A program made the position numbers and the translations under genes. From Gammaproteobacteria bacterium (GTDB taxonomy: Bacteria > Pseudomonadota > Gammaproteobacteria > Arenicellales > DRJH01): 13,355 nt of DNA. Positions 1-7,654 of this stretch are shown piece after piece (positions within the stretch are counted from its first letter, which is position 1; each line of letters begins with the position of its first letter). The DNA is taken from NCBI GenBank assembly GCA_011052285.1, contig DRJH01000141.1, positions 1 through 13,355 on the forward strand, in the 5' to 3' direction. The notes under the pieces were generated by a model. It was not told where the DNA came from and made no database searches. It saw only the letters and a list, made by a program, of their open reading frames with translations.

Positions 1-606
1 CGTTGTATCCCGGTGCAGTGGCAGGGACTGGTTATGCGGGTTAGTCACCAGCAAACGGTAGGTGGTTGATGAACCCGGTTTGTGGGTGGGCCTGGGGAAG
101 ATATCAACAATACGACTACCGGCACCATTACGGACGGTTTTTTCCCAAATCTTCTTCACCAGGCGCCTGTTCTGTGGATTAAATAGATACAATTTTGCCT
201 GTTGCCAATTGGACAAGCGCAATTGAAACGCAACCTGATTGCCGGCGGCAAGTGAAGTTGGCGAGGCGGAAAACTGCCCGATCGTTGGCCCCGAACAGGC
301 CCAGGGATCGAGTGACCGATTGCAGGCACCGGCTATTGTCGGCTGCTGCATGGGCTGCTTCAGGCTTGGGCCGACTGGATGCAGAACACCACTGTTGCCT
401 CCCGGTGCGGCCTGAATATGGGTCGGGGCACCCAGCTGCAGGCCGGGACCCGAACCACCGAGGGTAGGCTGCGCAGCCGGTACGACAGCCGGCCCTGGCA
501 TATTCCCGGAAAGCCCGGTAATCTGTGCCCAGGCCGATCCATTACCGATAGGTAAAACAACCAACACTATGGCCCAGGTGAATAGCGACCGAAGTACTTT
601 CATCAT
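1..606 (-). CDS. Secreted protein of unknown function, C-terminus beyond the left edge
   Basis: The frame is open for 202 codons from the ATG at 606 to base 1, so the gene continues outside the window. A GGGGAGG ribosome-binding site lies 8 bases before the ATG; a second ATG follows immediately. The N-terminus reads as a Sec signal peptide: charged start, hydrophobic stretch (about residues 8-20), and likely cleavage after Ala-Trp-Ala near residue 27. Residues 28 to about 115 are rich in Gly, Pro, Ala and Gln and look unstructured. From about 140 there are alternating hydrophobic strands (VAFQLRLSN, AKLYLFNP, YRLLVTN) suggesting a beta-sandwich domain. I do not recognise a family. It is divergent from the ETF-QO gene and need not be functionally linked to it. 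The shorter frames overlapping it on both strands are shadows. Confidence 0.75.
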   Translation of the reverse strand, partial: MMKVLRSLFTWAIVLVVLPIGNGSAWAQITGLSGNMPGPAVVPAAQPTLGGSGPGLQLGAPTHIQAAPGGNSGVLHPVGPSLKQPMQQPTIAGACNRSLDPWACSGPTIGQFSASPTSLAAGNQVAFQLRLSNWQQAKLYLFNPQNRRLVKKIWEKTVRNGAGSRIVDIFPRPTHKPGSSTTYRLLVTNPHNQSLPLHRDTT

Positions 607-732
607 TGTAAATGCCTCCCCAAAACGAATACCGTCGAAAACATACCAGGCTGGACTGATTCATGGTCGAAAACCACACCAGATGCTTCAATAGGAGCAA
701 TCTGGTAATAATAAGCACTTTTCTATGTGGAT

Positions 733-761
733 AATGTATCCCAAGCCATGCAGTATGTAAA
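733..761 (-). promoter_or_regulatory. Candidate sigma70 promoter for the secreted-protein gene
   Basis: On the minus strand TTTACA (756-761) and TACATT (733-738) are separated by 17 bases, giving five of six and four of six matches to the -35 and -10 consensus. Transcription would leave a leader of about 120 bases before the ATG at 606. The rest of the 607-910 gap is AT-rich and holds no gene I can support. Toward the plus-strand gene the only promoter-like sequence is TATACT at 857-862, with no good -35 partner. The assignment is by eye. Confidence 0.3.
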
Positions 762-910
762 TACAAACTCCAGACCCAGGCCCTTCTGACAACCGACACA
801 GTGATCGATTTTCCAAGATTTGATATTTTTTTCTATCTGAACAAGCACTGCAAAGCTATACTGAACATAACAAACACCCCCTATTGAACCAGTGATCGAG
901 GATCGCGTTC

Positions 911-2557
911 ATGACAGATTTCCCCCCCCCTGTACAGCGTGAATCTATGCCCTATGATGTTACTGTAGTCGGCGCGGGCCCATCCGGATTGGCCGCAGCA
1001 ATCCGCTTCCGCCAACTCTGCGCAGAGCACGATACCGATTACAGCATCTGTGTGCTGGAAAAAGGTGCTGAGATCGGTGCGCACATTTTGTCCGGCGCGG
1101 TGCTGGACCCGATTACGCTGAATGAACTGCTGCCCAACTGGCAACAAGACGGGGCTCCGATAACCACAGCAGTGGACAATGACCGTTTCGTTTATTTAAG
1201 TAAAAAACGTGCCTTCAAATTACCCACTCCGCCGTCAATGTGCAACGAGGGCAATTATATTATCAGCCTGGGCAAGTTGTGTCGCTGGCTTGGTGAACAG
1301 GCCGAAGCGGCCGGAGCTGACCTGTTTCCAGGATTTGCCGCTGCAGAGATTCTTTTCGATGAACAAGATACCGTTGTCGGCGTAGCAACGGGCGACATGG
1401 GCATTACCAAACAGGGTTCACAGGGCAACAACTACCAGCCTGGCGTGGAACTGCAGGCTCGCTATACGCTCTTCGCTGAAGGCTGCCGAGGTTCATTAAC
1501 CGGCGAACTGGAACAACATTATCAGTTACGTAAAAGCTGCGATCCGCAAACGTACGGCCTGGGGATCAAGGAATTATGGGAAGTCAATCCTGAACACTGC
1601 CAGACCGGTACGGTACTACACACCATTGGCTGGCCGCTGGATCGAAAAACCTATGGCGGCTCTTTCGTTTATCACCTGGATGATAACCAGGTTGCAGTCG
1701 GCTTTGTTGTCGGCCTCGACTACCAGAACCCTTATCTAAGCCCATTTGAGGAATTTCAGCGCTTCAAACATCACCCGACTATCAAGCCGATGCTCAACGG
1801 GGGACGACGTATCGCTTATGGTGCCCGCTGCCTGGTTGAAGGGGGATTCCAATCCATTCCGCAACTGGTTTTCCCCGGAGGGGTTCTGATCGGTGATGCC
1901 GCCGGTTTTCTCAATGTCGCCCGGATCAAGGGCACCCATACCGCAATAAAGTCGGGCATGCTGGCAGCTGAAGCGGCATTTACCGCCCTGCAACAAGACC
2001 AGGCTGCCAGCCTGGAAAGCTACTCCAGCACCCTGCAACAAAGCCACATTTGGAGCGAACTCAAAGAGGTACGCAATATTCGCCCCGGATTTCATCGCGG
2101 TCTGCTTGCCGGTCTGACCAATGCCGCACTCGAAGCCTATGTCTTTCGCGGCAAGGCTCCATGGACGCTGCGTAACCACGCCGATCATAAGCAACTTAAG
2201 GAGGCCAGGAACTGTCTGCCGATTAACTATCCGAAAGCGGATGGTAAGATCAGTTTCGACCGCCTGTCCTCGGTATATCTATCCAACACCTTTCACGAAG
2301 AAAACCAGCCCTGTCATCTGCAACTGCGCGATCCAGGCAAAGCTATCACGGTTAATTTCAAACGCTATGCCTCACCCGAGCAACGCTATTGCCCTGCTGG
2401 CGTATACGAAATCATCCAGGAAAACGGCAAGCCTGCTCTACAAATCAACGCCCAGAACTGCATTCACTGCAAGACCTGTGACATCAAGGACCCAACCGGC
2501 AATATTCACTGGACGACTCCCGAGGGTGGTGGCGGGCCAGGCTACAGTGCCATGTGA
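911..2557 (+). CDS. Electron-transfer flavoprotein-ubiquinone oxidoreductase (ETF dehydrogenase)
   Basis: This membrane-associated FAD/4Fe-4S enzyme passes electrons from reduced ETF to ubiquinone, draining acyl-CoA and amine dehydrogenases into the respiratory chain. The 548-residue length is normal for the family. Residues 17-30 hold the FAD-binding dinucleotide fold (VVGAGPSGLAAA). The second FAD contact GVLIGDAAGFLN lies near 325-336, followed by KGTHTAIKSGMLAAE. The C-terminus has the ferredoxin-like domain with four cysteines, C494 and C517-x2-C520-x2-C523, all intact. The start at 911 has a weak AGG 9 bases upstream; the ATG at 947 (MPYDVTVVGAG) is an alternative that keeps the whole domain. 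No ETF subunit genes lie alongside. It converges on the dihydropyrimidinase gene with a 21-base gap and no strong terminator. A link to pyrimidine breakdown is not shown. Confidence 0.95.
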   Translation: MTDFPPPVQRESMPYDVTVVGAGPSGLAAAIRFRQLCAEHDTDYSICVLEKGAEIGAHILSGAVLDPITLNELLPNWQQDGAPITTAVDNDRFVYLSKKRAFKLPTPPSMCNEGNYIISLGKLCRWLGEQAEAAGADLFPGFAAAEILFDEQDTVVGVATGDMGITKQGSQGNNYQPGVELQARYTLFAEGCRGSLTGELEQHYQLRKSCDPQTYGLGIKELWEVNPEHCQTGTVLHTIGWPLDRKTYGGSFVYHLDDNQVAVGFVVGLDYQNPYLSPFEEFQRFKHHPTIKPMLNGGRRIAYGARCLVEGGFQSIPQLVFPGGVLIGDAAGFLNVARIKGTHTAIKSGMLAAEAAFTALQQDQAASLESYSSTLQQSHIWSELKEVRNIRPGFHRGLLAGLTNAALEAYVFRGKAPWTLRNHADHKQLKEARNCLPINYPKADGKISFDRLSSVYLSNTFHEENQPCHLQLRDPGKAITVNFKRYASPEQRYCPAGVYEIIQENGKPALQINAQNCIHCKTCDIKDPTGNIHWTTPEGGGGPGYSAM

Positions 2558-2578
2558 GAAAAGTAGATCTAGCGACAA

Positions 2579-4024
2579 CTACTTCGATCGATCGACCGCT
2601 ACAGGTTCCCGCATCTTCCGTCGTTTCTGCATGGCGCCATAAAACGGAGCATAAACCGGGCGATTAATATAACGACCACTACCACGGACAACACGCACAT
2701 CTCCATCCTGGTAGGTCACTTTACCCTGGGAAATCGTGGTCACATTAACTCCACGTACGGTCATGCCCTCGAAGATATTGAAATCAATATTCTGGTGATG
2801 GGTTGCTTTGGAAATTGTCCGTTCCTTGCTCGGGTCCCAGACCACCAGATCAGCATCGGCGCCCACCGTAACTGCACCTTTACGTGGATAAATATTGAAA
2901 ATCTTGGCAGCATTAGTAGAGGTGATGGCGACGAACTCACTCGGGGTCAAACGGCCGGTATTGACACCGTGATGCCAGAGCACATGCATGCGATCCTCGA
3001 CCCCGCTACAGCCATTGGGAATCTTGGTGAAATCATCAACCCCCATACGTTTCTGGTCGTCACAAAAACAACAATGATCTGTTGCCGTGGTTTGCAAGAC
3101 CCCGGACTGCAGCCCATGCCAGAGCGCCTCTTGGTGCTCTTTGGGTCGAAACGGTGGGCTCATGACATGGGCCCCGGCGAAACTCCAGTCCGGATTCCGA
3201 TAGACGCTGTCATCCACCACCAGATGTCCGGGTAAACACTCGCCAAACACTCGCTGGCCTTCATTTCTGGCTCGTGTGATCGCTTCCAGGGACTCTTTGC
3301 AGGAAGTGTGCACCAGGTAGACCGGGGTATCGAGCACCTGGGCGATGCGAATCGCCCGATTAGCCGCCTCACCTTCCACTTCCGGAGGTCGCGATAAAGG
3401 ATGACCTTCAGGCCCGGTAATGCCCTTAGCCAACATTTCCTGTTGCAGGCGAAATACCAATTCGCCATTTTCGGCATGTACGGTACAGATCGCTCCCAGT
3501 TCCCGAGCCCGGGTAAAGCTGTTCACAAGGATTTCATCATCGGCCATAATGGCACCCTTGTAGGCCATAAAATGTTTAAAACTGTTGACTCCATAGTCGC
3601 GTGTCAGGGTGCCCATGGCCTCGGCGACACTGTCGTCCCACCAGGTCACTGCAACATGGAACGAGTAATCACTGGCCGACTTTTCTGACCAGCCACGCCA
3701 GGTATGATAGGCTTCCATCAAATCCTGTTGCGGGCTTGGGATCACGAAGTCGATAATCATGGTCGTACCACCACACATGGCTGCAGTGGTGCCGGAAAAA
3801 AAATCTTCCGATGCTACCGTACCCATGAACGGAAGTTCCATGTGGGTGTGTGGATCAATCCCACCCGGCATTACATAACAGCCACCGGCATCAACCTGCT
3901 CCGCACCGGCAGGCACCTCCAGTCCCTCGCCCACCGCAACAATCCTGCCATCATCAACCAGCACATCTGCCCGGGTCATAGCATCTGCGGTCACCACAGT
4001 ACCACCTTTGATATGAAGCAACAT
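2579..4024 (-). CDS. Dihydropyrimidinase / D-hydantoinase
   Basis: A cyclic amidohydrolase that opens 5,6-dihydrouracil or dihydrothymine (and often 5-substituted hydantoins) to the N-carbamoyl amino acid, the second step of the reductive pyrimidine pathway. The 481 residues are the usual length. The metal-site residues are present: H59 and H61 (GGIDPHTHMELPF), K150, which should be carbamylated (NSFKHFMAYKG), H183 (VHAENGE), H239 (LVHTSCKES) and D316 (TTATDHC). Keeping this lysine separates active enzymes from the inactive CRMP relatives. The ATG at 4024 follows GAGGTG by about 5 bases. It is the last gene of the minus-strand block, but a terminator (4318-4348) and a MITE-like element (4107-4267) separate it from the binding-protein gene. 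It may therefore depend on read-through or its own promoter; ATCATA at 4292-4297 reads as TATGAT on the minus strand, a lone -10 candidate. Whether dihydropyrimidines or hydantoins are preferred cannot be told from sequence. Confidence 0.95.
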   Translation of the reverse strand: MLLHIKGGTVVTADAMTRADVLVDDGRIVAVGEGLEVPAGAEQVDAGGCYVMPGGIDPHTHMELPFMGTVASEDFFSGTTAAMCGGTTMIIDFVIPSPQQDLMEAYHTWRGWSEKSASDYSFHVAVTWWDDSVAEAMGTLTRDYGVNSFKHFMAYKGAIMADDEILVNSFTRARELGAICTVHAENGELVFRLQQEMLAKGITGPEGHPLSRPPEVEGEAANRAIRIAQVLDTPVYLVHTSCKESLEAITRARNEGQRVFGECLPGHLVVDDSVYRNPDWSFAGAHVMSPPFRPKEHQEALWHGLQSGVLQTTATDHCCFCDDQKRMGVDDFTKIPNGCSGVEDRMHVLWHHGVNTGRLTPSEFVAITSTNAAKIFNIYPRKGAVTVGADADLVVWDPSKERTISKATHHQNIDFNIFEGMTVRGVNVTTISQGKVTYQDGDVRVVRGSGRYINRPVYAPFYGAMQKRRKMREPVAVDRSK

Positions 4025-4106
4025 TCGTTCACCTCTGCTGTTAACGTGATTCTTCCCGTGCCCGGGAAGCTATCCGAAGGGACTGGCGACGCTCTATGGT
4101 AGCCTA

Positions 4107-4267
4107 GGAGGCTGTCCGAGAACAGAGAACCTACTGCGTAAAAGCTGTCTTTGGCTAGATTTCCCCCTGATTCTCGTTAAATACAACCAGTATTCGCCTC
4201 AAATCATGAGAAAATCTACCTCAAAGCAGCTTTCCCTCGCTACGGCTCCTGTTCTCGGACAGCCTCC
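4107..4267 (+). mobile_element. MITE-like element, copy 1 (short form, 161 bp)
   Basis: Both ends carry the perfect 19-bp inverted repeat GGAGGCTGTCCGAGAACAG (4107-4125 and 4249-4267), and the element is flanked by TA at 4105-4106 and 4268-4269, consistent with a 2-bp target duplication. It encodes no transposase, so it must be mobilised in trans. Compared with copy 2, in opposite orientation, it shares nearly all of the left arm and most of the right arm but lacks 51 bases in the right arm and 19 near the middle. The right arm carries a short frame from ATG 4206 that leaves the element (MRKSTSKQLSLATAPVLGQPP, then non-element codons, stopping at 4298). That peptide matches the N-terminus copy 2 gives to the permease. 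I do not think this 30-codon frame is itself a gene. It sits between the binding-protein terminator and the dihydropyrimidinase start. Confidence 0.85.
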
Positions 4268-4317
4268 TAATAACTCCCCTCATGTTCCACTATCATAACA
4301 CGGTTATTGGCCAACCG

Positions 4318-4348
4318 AAAAAAAGGCCGGAGCGTACTCGCCCCGGCC
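4318..4348 (-). terminator. Rho-independent terminator after the binding-protein gene
   Basis: On the minus strand the transcript forms a 10-bp stem, GGCCGGGGCG and CGCUCCGGCC with one G-U pair, around an AGUA loop, followed directly by seven U residues (A-run 4318-4324 on the plus strand). It begins 11 bases past the stop codon of the periplasmic binding protein. It should end much of the transcript of the importer block before dihydropyrimidinase. Confidence 0.8.
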
Positions 4349-4359
4349 GAAGCAGTCGA

Positions 4360-5349
4360 CTATTTCAATGCCTTGTCGGTAATCATATGTGTCCACGCAC
4401 CCGTGGGTTCCTTGGTAATCACCGGTGTAGAACCCCCTGACATCAGGGTTTTCACGGTACGGTTATAATCTGCCACATCCAATGCACCGTTCGAACCCGC
4501 GGTGAGTTTGTTGATTTCGCCCATCATGCGGATCTGGTGCTCTTTGGTCTGTGCGCCTGATGCATCATTTTCCAATACCACCATGGCCGCTTCCTTGGGG
4601 TGTTTGCGTGCCCAGGCCCAGCCTTTCATGCTGGCCCGCACGAAGCGTACCATCTTGTCAACGAATGCTGGATTCTTGAGATTTTTCTCTAACACGTAAA
4701 GGCCATCTTCCAATGTGGCTACACCTTGATCTTCGTACTTGAACACCACCAGGTCGCTGGCGGGAATACCGGCTTCGATGATCTGCCAGTATTCGTTATA
4801 GGTCATGGTGGAAATACAGTCAGCCTGTTTTTGCAACAGTGGATCCACATTAAACCCCTGTTTCAGTACCTTCACTCCATTGGCGCTGCCATCGGTCGGG
4901 ATCCCGAGCTTGGCCATCCAGCTCAGAAAGGGATACTCGTTACCGAAAAACCACACACCCAGGGTTCTGCCGCGTAGATCTTCCGGTTTTCTGATGCCGG
5001 TTTCCTTGCGGCAGGTCAACATCATGCCAGAGCGTTTAAACGGCTGAGCGATATTGACCAGCGGTACCCCTTTTTCGCGTGATGCCAGGGCGGACGGCAT
5101 CCAGTCGATAACCACATCGGCTCCACCACCGGCGATCACCTGGGCAGGGGCTACATCCGGGCCACCTGGATTAATCGTGACATCCAGGTTTTCAGCCTTG
5201 TAAAACCCTTTGTCCTTGGCGACATAATAGCCGGCAAACTGCGCCTGGGTGACCCACTTCAGTTGTAACGTAACCTTGTCAGCGGCCTGTGCGGTACCAG
5301 CTGCAATACCCATCGCCGCTGCTACTGCCAACACTGTCAATCGTTTCAT
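4360..5349 (-). CDS. ABC importer periplasmic binding protein, NMT1/THI5-like (pyrimidine-type substrate)
   Basis: A 329-residue periplasmic ligand-binding protein. It has a clear Sec signal peptide (KR start, hydrophobic Ala-rich core, likely cleavage at AQA/AD near residue 22). The mature protein opens with the NMT1/THI5-like pattern LQLKWVTQAQFAGYYVAKDKGFY and has PGGPDVAPAQVIAGGGADV near 61-79. This fold binds aromatic heterocycles and small sulfonates, including hydroxymethylpyrimidine, so general annotation often says thiamine-precursor or nitrate/taurine transport. With dihydropyrimidinase and beta-ureidopropionase alongside, a pyrimidine, dihydropyrimidine or hydantoin is the better guess. 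The start at 5349 is set by GAGGAG about 7 bases upstream. It lies 83 bases after permease 1, and that gap holds a small GGGC/GCCC hairpin. The ligand is inferred from context only. Confidence 0.88.
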   Translation of the reverse strand: MKRLTVLAVAAAMGIAAGTAQAADKVTLQLKWVTQAQFAGYYVAKDKGFYKAENLDVTINPGGPDVAPAQVIAGGGADVVIDWMPSALASREKGVPLVNIAQPFKRSGMMLTCRKETGIRKPEDLRGRTLGVWFFGNEYPFLSWMAKLGIPTDGSANGVKVLKQGFNVDPLLQKQADCISTMTYNEYWQIIEAGIPASDLVVFKYEDQGVATLEDGLYVLEKNLKNPAFVDKMVRFVRASMKGWAWARKHPKEAAMVVLENDASGAQTKEHQIRMMGEINKLTAGSNGALDVADYNRTVKTLMSGGSTPVITKEPTGAWTHMITDKALK

Positions 5350-5432
5350 CTTTGTTCTCCTCTATAGTGTTTACCTGATTCGGGGCTAAGCCCGTTTCAG
5401 CCCGGTTTACTCACTTACTGCTGCTACCCCCT

Positions 5433-6506
5433 TCAATGCCGTTGTGCTGGATGCCAGAAGGTGAAATACCGCTCTAATAAAGCCGTAATGCCATAAAACG
5501 CTGATCCGGCCAAGGCTGCAACCACAATTTCCGCCCAAACCATGTCGATATTCATCCGACCTACCTCGGTAGAGATCCGAAAGCCCATACCGACTATCGG
5601 GGTACCAAAAAACTCCGCCACAATGGCACCGATCATGGCCAATGTAGAATTGATTTTCAAAGCATCAAACAAAAATGGCAATGCCGTTGGCAAGCGCAAC
5701 TTCAATAAGGTCTGATTATAGGACGCACCATAGGAATACATCAAATCACGTTCCATCGTTGCTACAGCATTAAGGCCGGTTACCGTGTTGATCAGCATCG
5801 GAAAGAAGGTCATGATCACGACCACTGCAGCCTTGGACTGCCAGTCAAAACCAAACCACATCACCATAATTGGTGCCACGCCGATGATCGGCAGGGCACT
5901 GACCAGATTGCCCAATGGCAATAGCCCGCGACGCAAAAAATCGAAGCGATCGGCCAAAATTGCCGTCAAAAAACCTGCCCCACATCCCATGATATAACCA
6001 CTCAGAACAGCTTTAGCAAAAGTCTGGTAAAAATCCTTACGCAGAATATCCAGCGAACTAACCAGTCTGAGGGCAATATCGCTTGGCGCCGGCAGCAATA
6101 CTTTAGGCACACCAAAACCCACTGTAATCACTTCCCACAGGTACAGAATCCACATCCCGAAGCACAAGGGCACCAGAACATCAATCAAGCGCTGCAGGTT
6201 TTTGTGCAGCGTCTCAAACTCAGCCACGGCGTTGATACCAATCCAGGTCATGGCCCAAAACAGCAGAACGGACAACCAGAAGCCGATAGCGACTGCACCA
6301 GGGTGTTGATGTAAATAGACCAGACTGTAACCAGCAGCAACCAGCACCATACCCAGCAGCAACAGACCACGGCCCAGCCCCAGAAACATTCTGGGAGGCT
6401 GTCCGAGAACAGGAGCCGACCGGTTTGTTGCTCCTGCAAAACCGGTACTTGCGCCATCCATGGCGGTCGTAGCGAGGGAAAGCTGCTTTGAGGCTGATTT
6501 TTTCAT
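5433..6506 (-). CDS. ABC importer permease 1, SsuC/TauC type, with N-terminus supplied by a MITE
   Basis: An inner-membrane subunit of the binding-protein-dependent importer. Membrane segments are seen near residues 46-64, 72-92 and 110-127, with more in the core to the C-terminus. The cytoplasmic coupling loop (EAA-like) is YSYGASYNQTLLKLRLPTALPFL, about 258-280. Two extra N-terminal membrane segments precede the usual core. Residues 1 to about 38 (MKKSASKQLSLATTAMDG onward to VLGQPP) are encoded by element copy 2, not by an ancestral permease. The native start is probably the ATG at 6389 (MFLGLGRG), which before insertion would have lain one base past the stop of permease 2. Neither ATG now has a clear ribosome-binding site: upstream of 6389 the element end reads CAGCCTCCC, and upstream of 6506 CGCCTCAAATC. 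Whether the extended or the native form is made is unknown. Confidence 0.85.
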   Translation of the reverse strand: MKKSASKQLSLATTAMDGASTGFAGATNRSAPVLGQPPRMFLGLGRGLLLLGMVLVAAGYSLVYLHQHPGAVAIGFWLSVLLFWAMTWIGINAVAEFETLHKNLQRLIDVLVPLCFGMWILYLWEVITVGFGVPKVLLPAPSDIALRLVSSLDILRKDFYQTFAKAVLSGYIMGCGAGFLTAILADRFDFLRRGLLPLGNLVSALPIIGVAPIMVMWFGFDWQSKAAVVVIMTFFPMLINTVTGLNAVATMERDLMYSYGASYNQTLLKLRLPTALPFLFDALKINSTLAMIGAIVAEFFGTPIVGMGFRISTEVGRMNIDMVWAEIVVAALAGSAFYGITALLERYFTFWHPAQRH

Positions 6507-6624
6507 GATTTGAGGCGAATACCCATTAAATGAGCGACGACAAAGGGTATGTAACGAGAATCAGGGGGAAATCTAGCCAAAGACAGCTTTTCCGCAGTAG
6601 GTTCTCTGTTCTCGGACAGCCTCC
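6394..6624 (-). mobile_element. MITE-like element, copy 2 (231 bp), inserted at the permease 2 / permease 1 junction
   Basis: The same perfect 19-bp inverted repeats bound it (6394-6412 and 6606-6624), in opposite orientation to copy 1. The right flank is TA (6625-6626); the left is TG (6392-6393), probably a mutated TA. Taking out the element and one flank joins the permease 2 end to permease 1 as CAC-TAG-A-ATG-TTT. The present TAG stop of permease 2 (6624-6626) is made of the flanking TA and the first base of the element. The arm facing permease 1 carries an ATG and 38 in-frame codons that fuse to the permease. It is the fullest intact copy and has no transposase gene. Confidence 0.88.
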
Positions 6625-7544
6625 TAGTGCGCCCCCATCCGTTTAAAAACCACTCGTTCAACCACGCCAATCAAGCTAACCAGTCCAGCAGCCAGTACCG
6701 ATGCCGCCACCAATGCCGCCCAGATTTGTACGGTCTGCCCGTAGTAGGAGCCAGCCAATAATCGGGAGCCGAGACCTGCCTGTGCGCCGGTTGGCAACTC
6801 GGCCACAATCGCACCCACCAAGCTGATAGCAACCGACACTTTCAAACTGGTAAAAAGATAAGGCAAGGCTGACTGCCAGCGCAGCTTGAAGAACACCTGG
6901 CTTTTGCTGGCACTGAAGGTGCGCATCAAGTCCAGTTGCAAAGGGTCCGGAGACCGCAGACCTTTAACCATGCTGATGGCAACCGGAAAAAAACACAAGT
7001 ACATCGAAATAATTGATTTTGGAATCAAACCCTTGAGGCCGATGGCCCCCAGCACGACAATAACCATCGGGGCGATAGCCAGAATGGGTATGGTTTGTGA
7101 GGCAATAATCCAAGGCATCAGACTCTTGTCCAGTGATTTTACATGGACGATTCCTACTGCCAAAAAAATACCCAACAGTCCCCCGGTTAAAAATCCCAAC
7201 AGAGTCGAGGACAGCGTGACCGCGGAGTGATAGACCAAGCTGCGCCGGGAAGTCACATTTTTCTGCACTACTGTTTTATACAATTCCACCAGCACCTGAT
7301 GCGGAGCCGGTATCACTGGTCGGCGCTGCTGCATGGTCCCTTGTACTAGTTCCCATGTGGTCCATTGTTGATGGGCTCGTTTGAACTTGTCGATCTGCCA
7401 GGGTGTGTTCATGAAAATCACGGCGATATACCAGATCACGATCAGGATAATCACCATGACGGTGACTGGCCCTGCGCTACCTGCCATCAATCGCTGCCAC
7501 GAAACAAGAGGTGTATAAGACGTATTTATAGTGATTTGGTTCAT
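6624..7544 (-). CDS. ABC importer permease 2, SsuC/TauC type
   Basis: A second inner-membrane subunit, so the importer is probably a heterodimeric channel. From the ATG at 7544 (MNQITINTSY) the protein has 306 residues. The first membrane segment is near 24-45, more lie near 108-133, 148-170, 178-195 and 275-297, and the coupling loop FSASKSQVFFKLRWQSALPYL is about 210-230. The start is uncertain: the frame extends upstream to a GTG at 7643 and an ATG at 7625, overlapping the ATPase end, but none has a convincing ribosome-binding site. I chose 7544 because it gives a normal family length. The TAG stop uses the terminal base of element copy 2, so the protein end appears unchanged by the insertion. 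Confidence 0.85.
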   Translation of the reverse strand: MNQITINTSYTPLVSWQRLMAGSAGPVTVMVIILIVIWYIAVIFMNTPWQIDKFKRAHQQWTTWELVQGTMQQRRPVIPAPHQVLVELYKTVVQKNVTSRRSLVYHSAVTLSSTLLGFLTGGLLGIFLAVGIVHVKSLDKSLMPWIIASQTIPILAIAPMVIVVLGAIGLKGLIPKSIISMYLCFFPVAISMVKGLRSPDPLQLDLMRTFSASKSQVFFKLRWQSALPYLFTSLKVSVAISLVGAIVAELPTGAQAGLGSRLLAGSYYGQTVQIWAALVAASVLAAGLVSLIGVVERVVFKRMGAH

Positions 7545-7654
7545 GACATGAACATTATCGTGGACAATGGTTACAAACTCCCTGGCTGTTCGAAACTGCC
7601 GGAAAAATGGGGATTTTTCCGGCATCGACAAAGGCAGTATCACCGGTGGTCATT

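Noticed and set aside
1736..2194. 152-codon minus-strand frame within the ETF-QO gene
   Set aside because: It overlaps the conserved FAD domain of the real gene and has no recognisable features.
2558..2578. Terminator between the convergent ETF-QO and dihydropyrimidinase genes
   Set aside because: Only a weak AAGTAG/CTACTT pairing without a U-run was seen, and it extends into the dihydropyrimidinase coding end.
4206..4298. Short gene leaving element copy 1
   Set aside because: Thirty codons with no ribosome-binding site, ending in non-element sequence; kept only as evidence for the shared frame.
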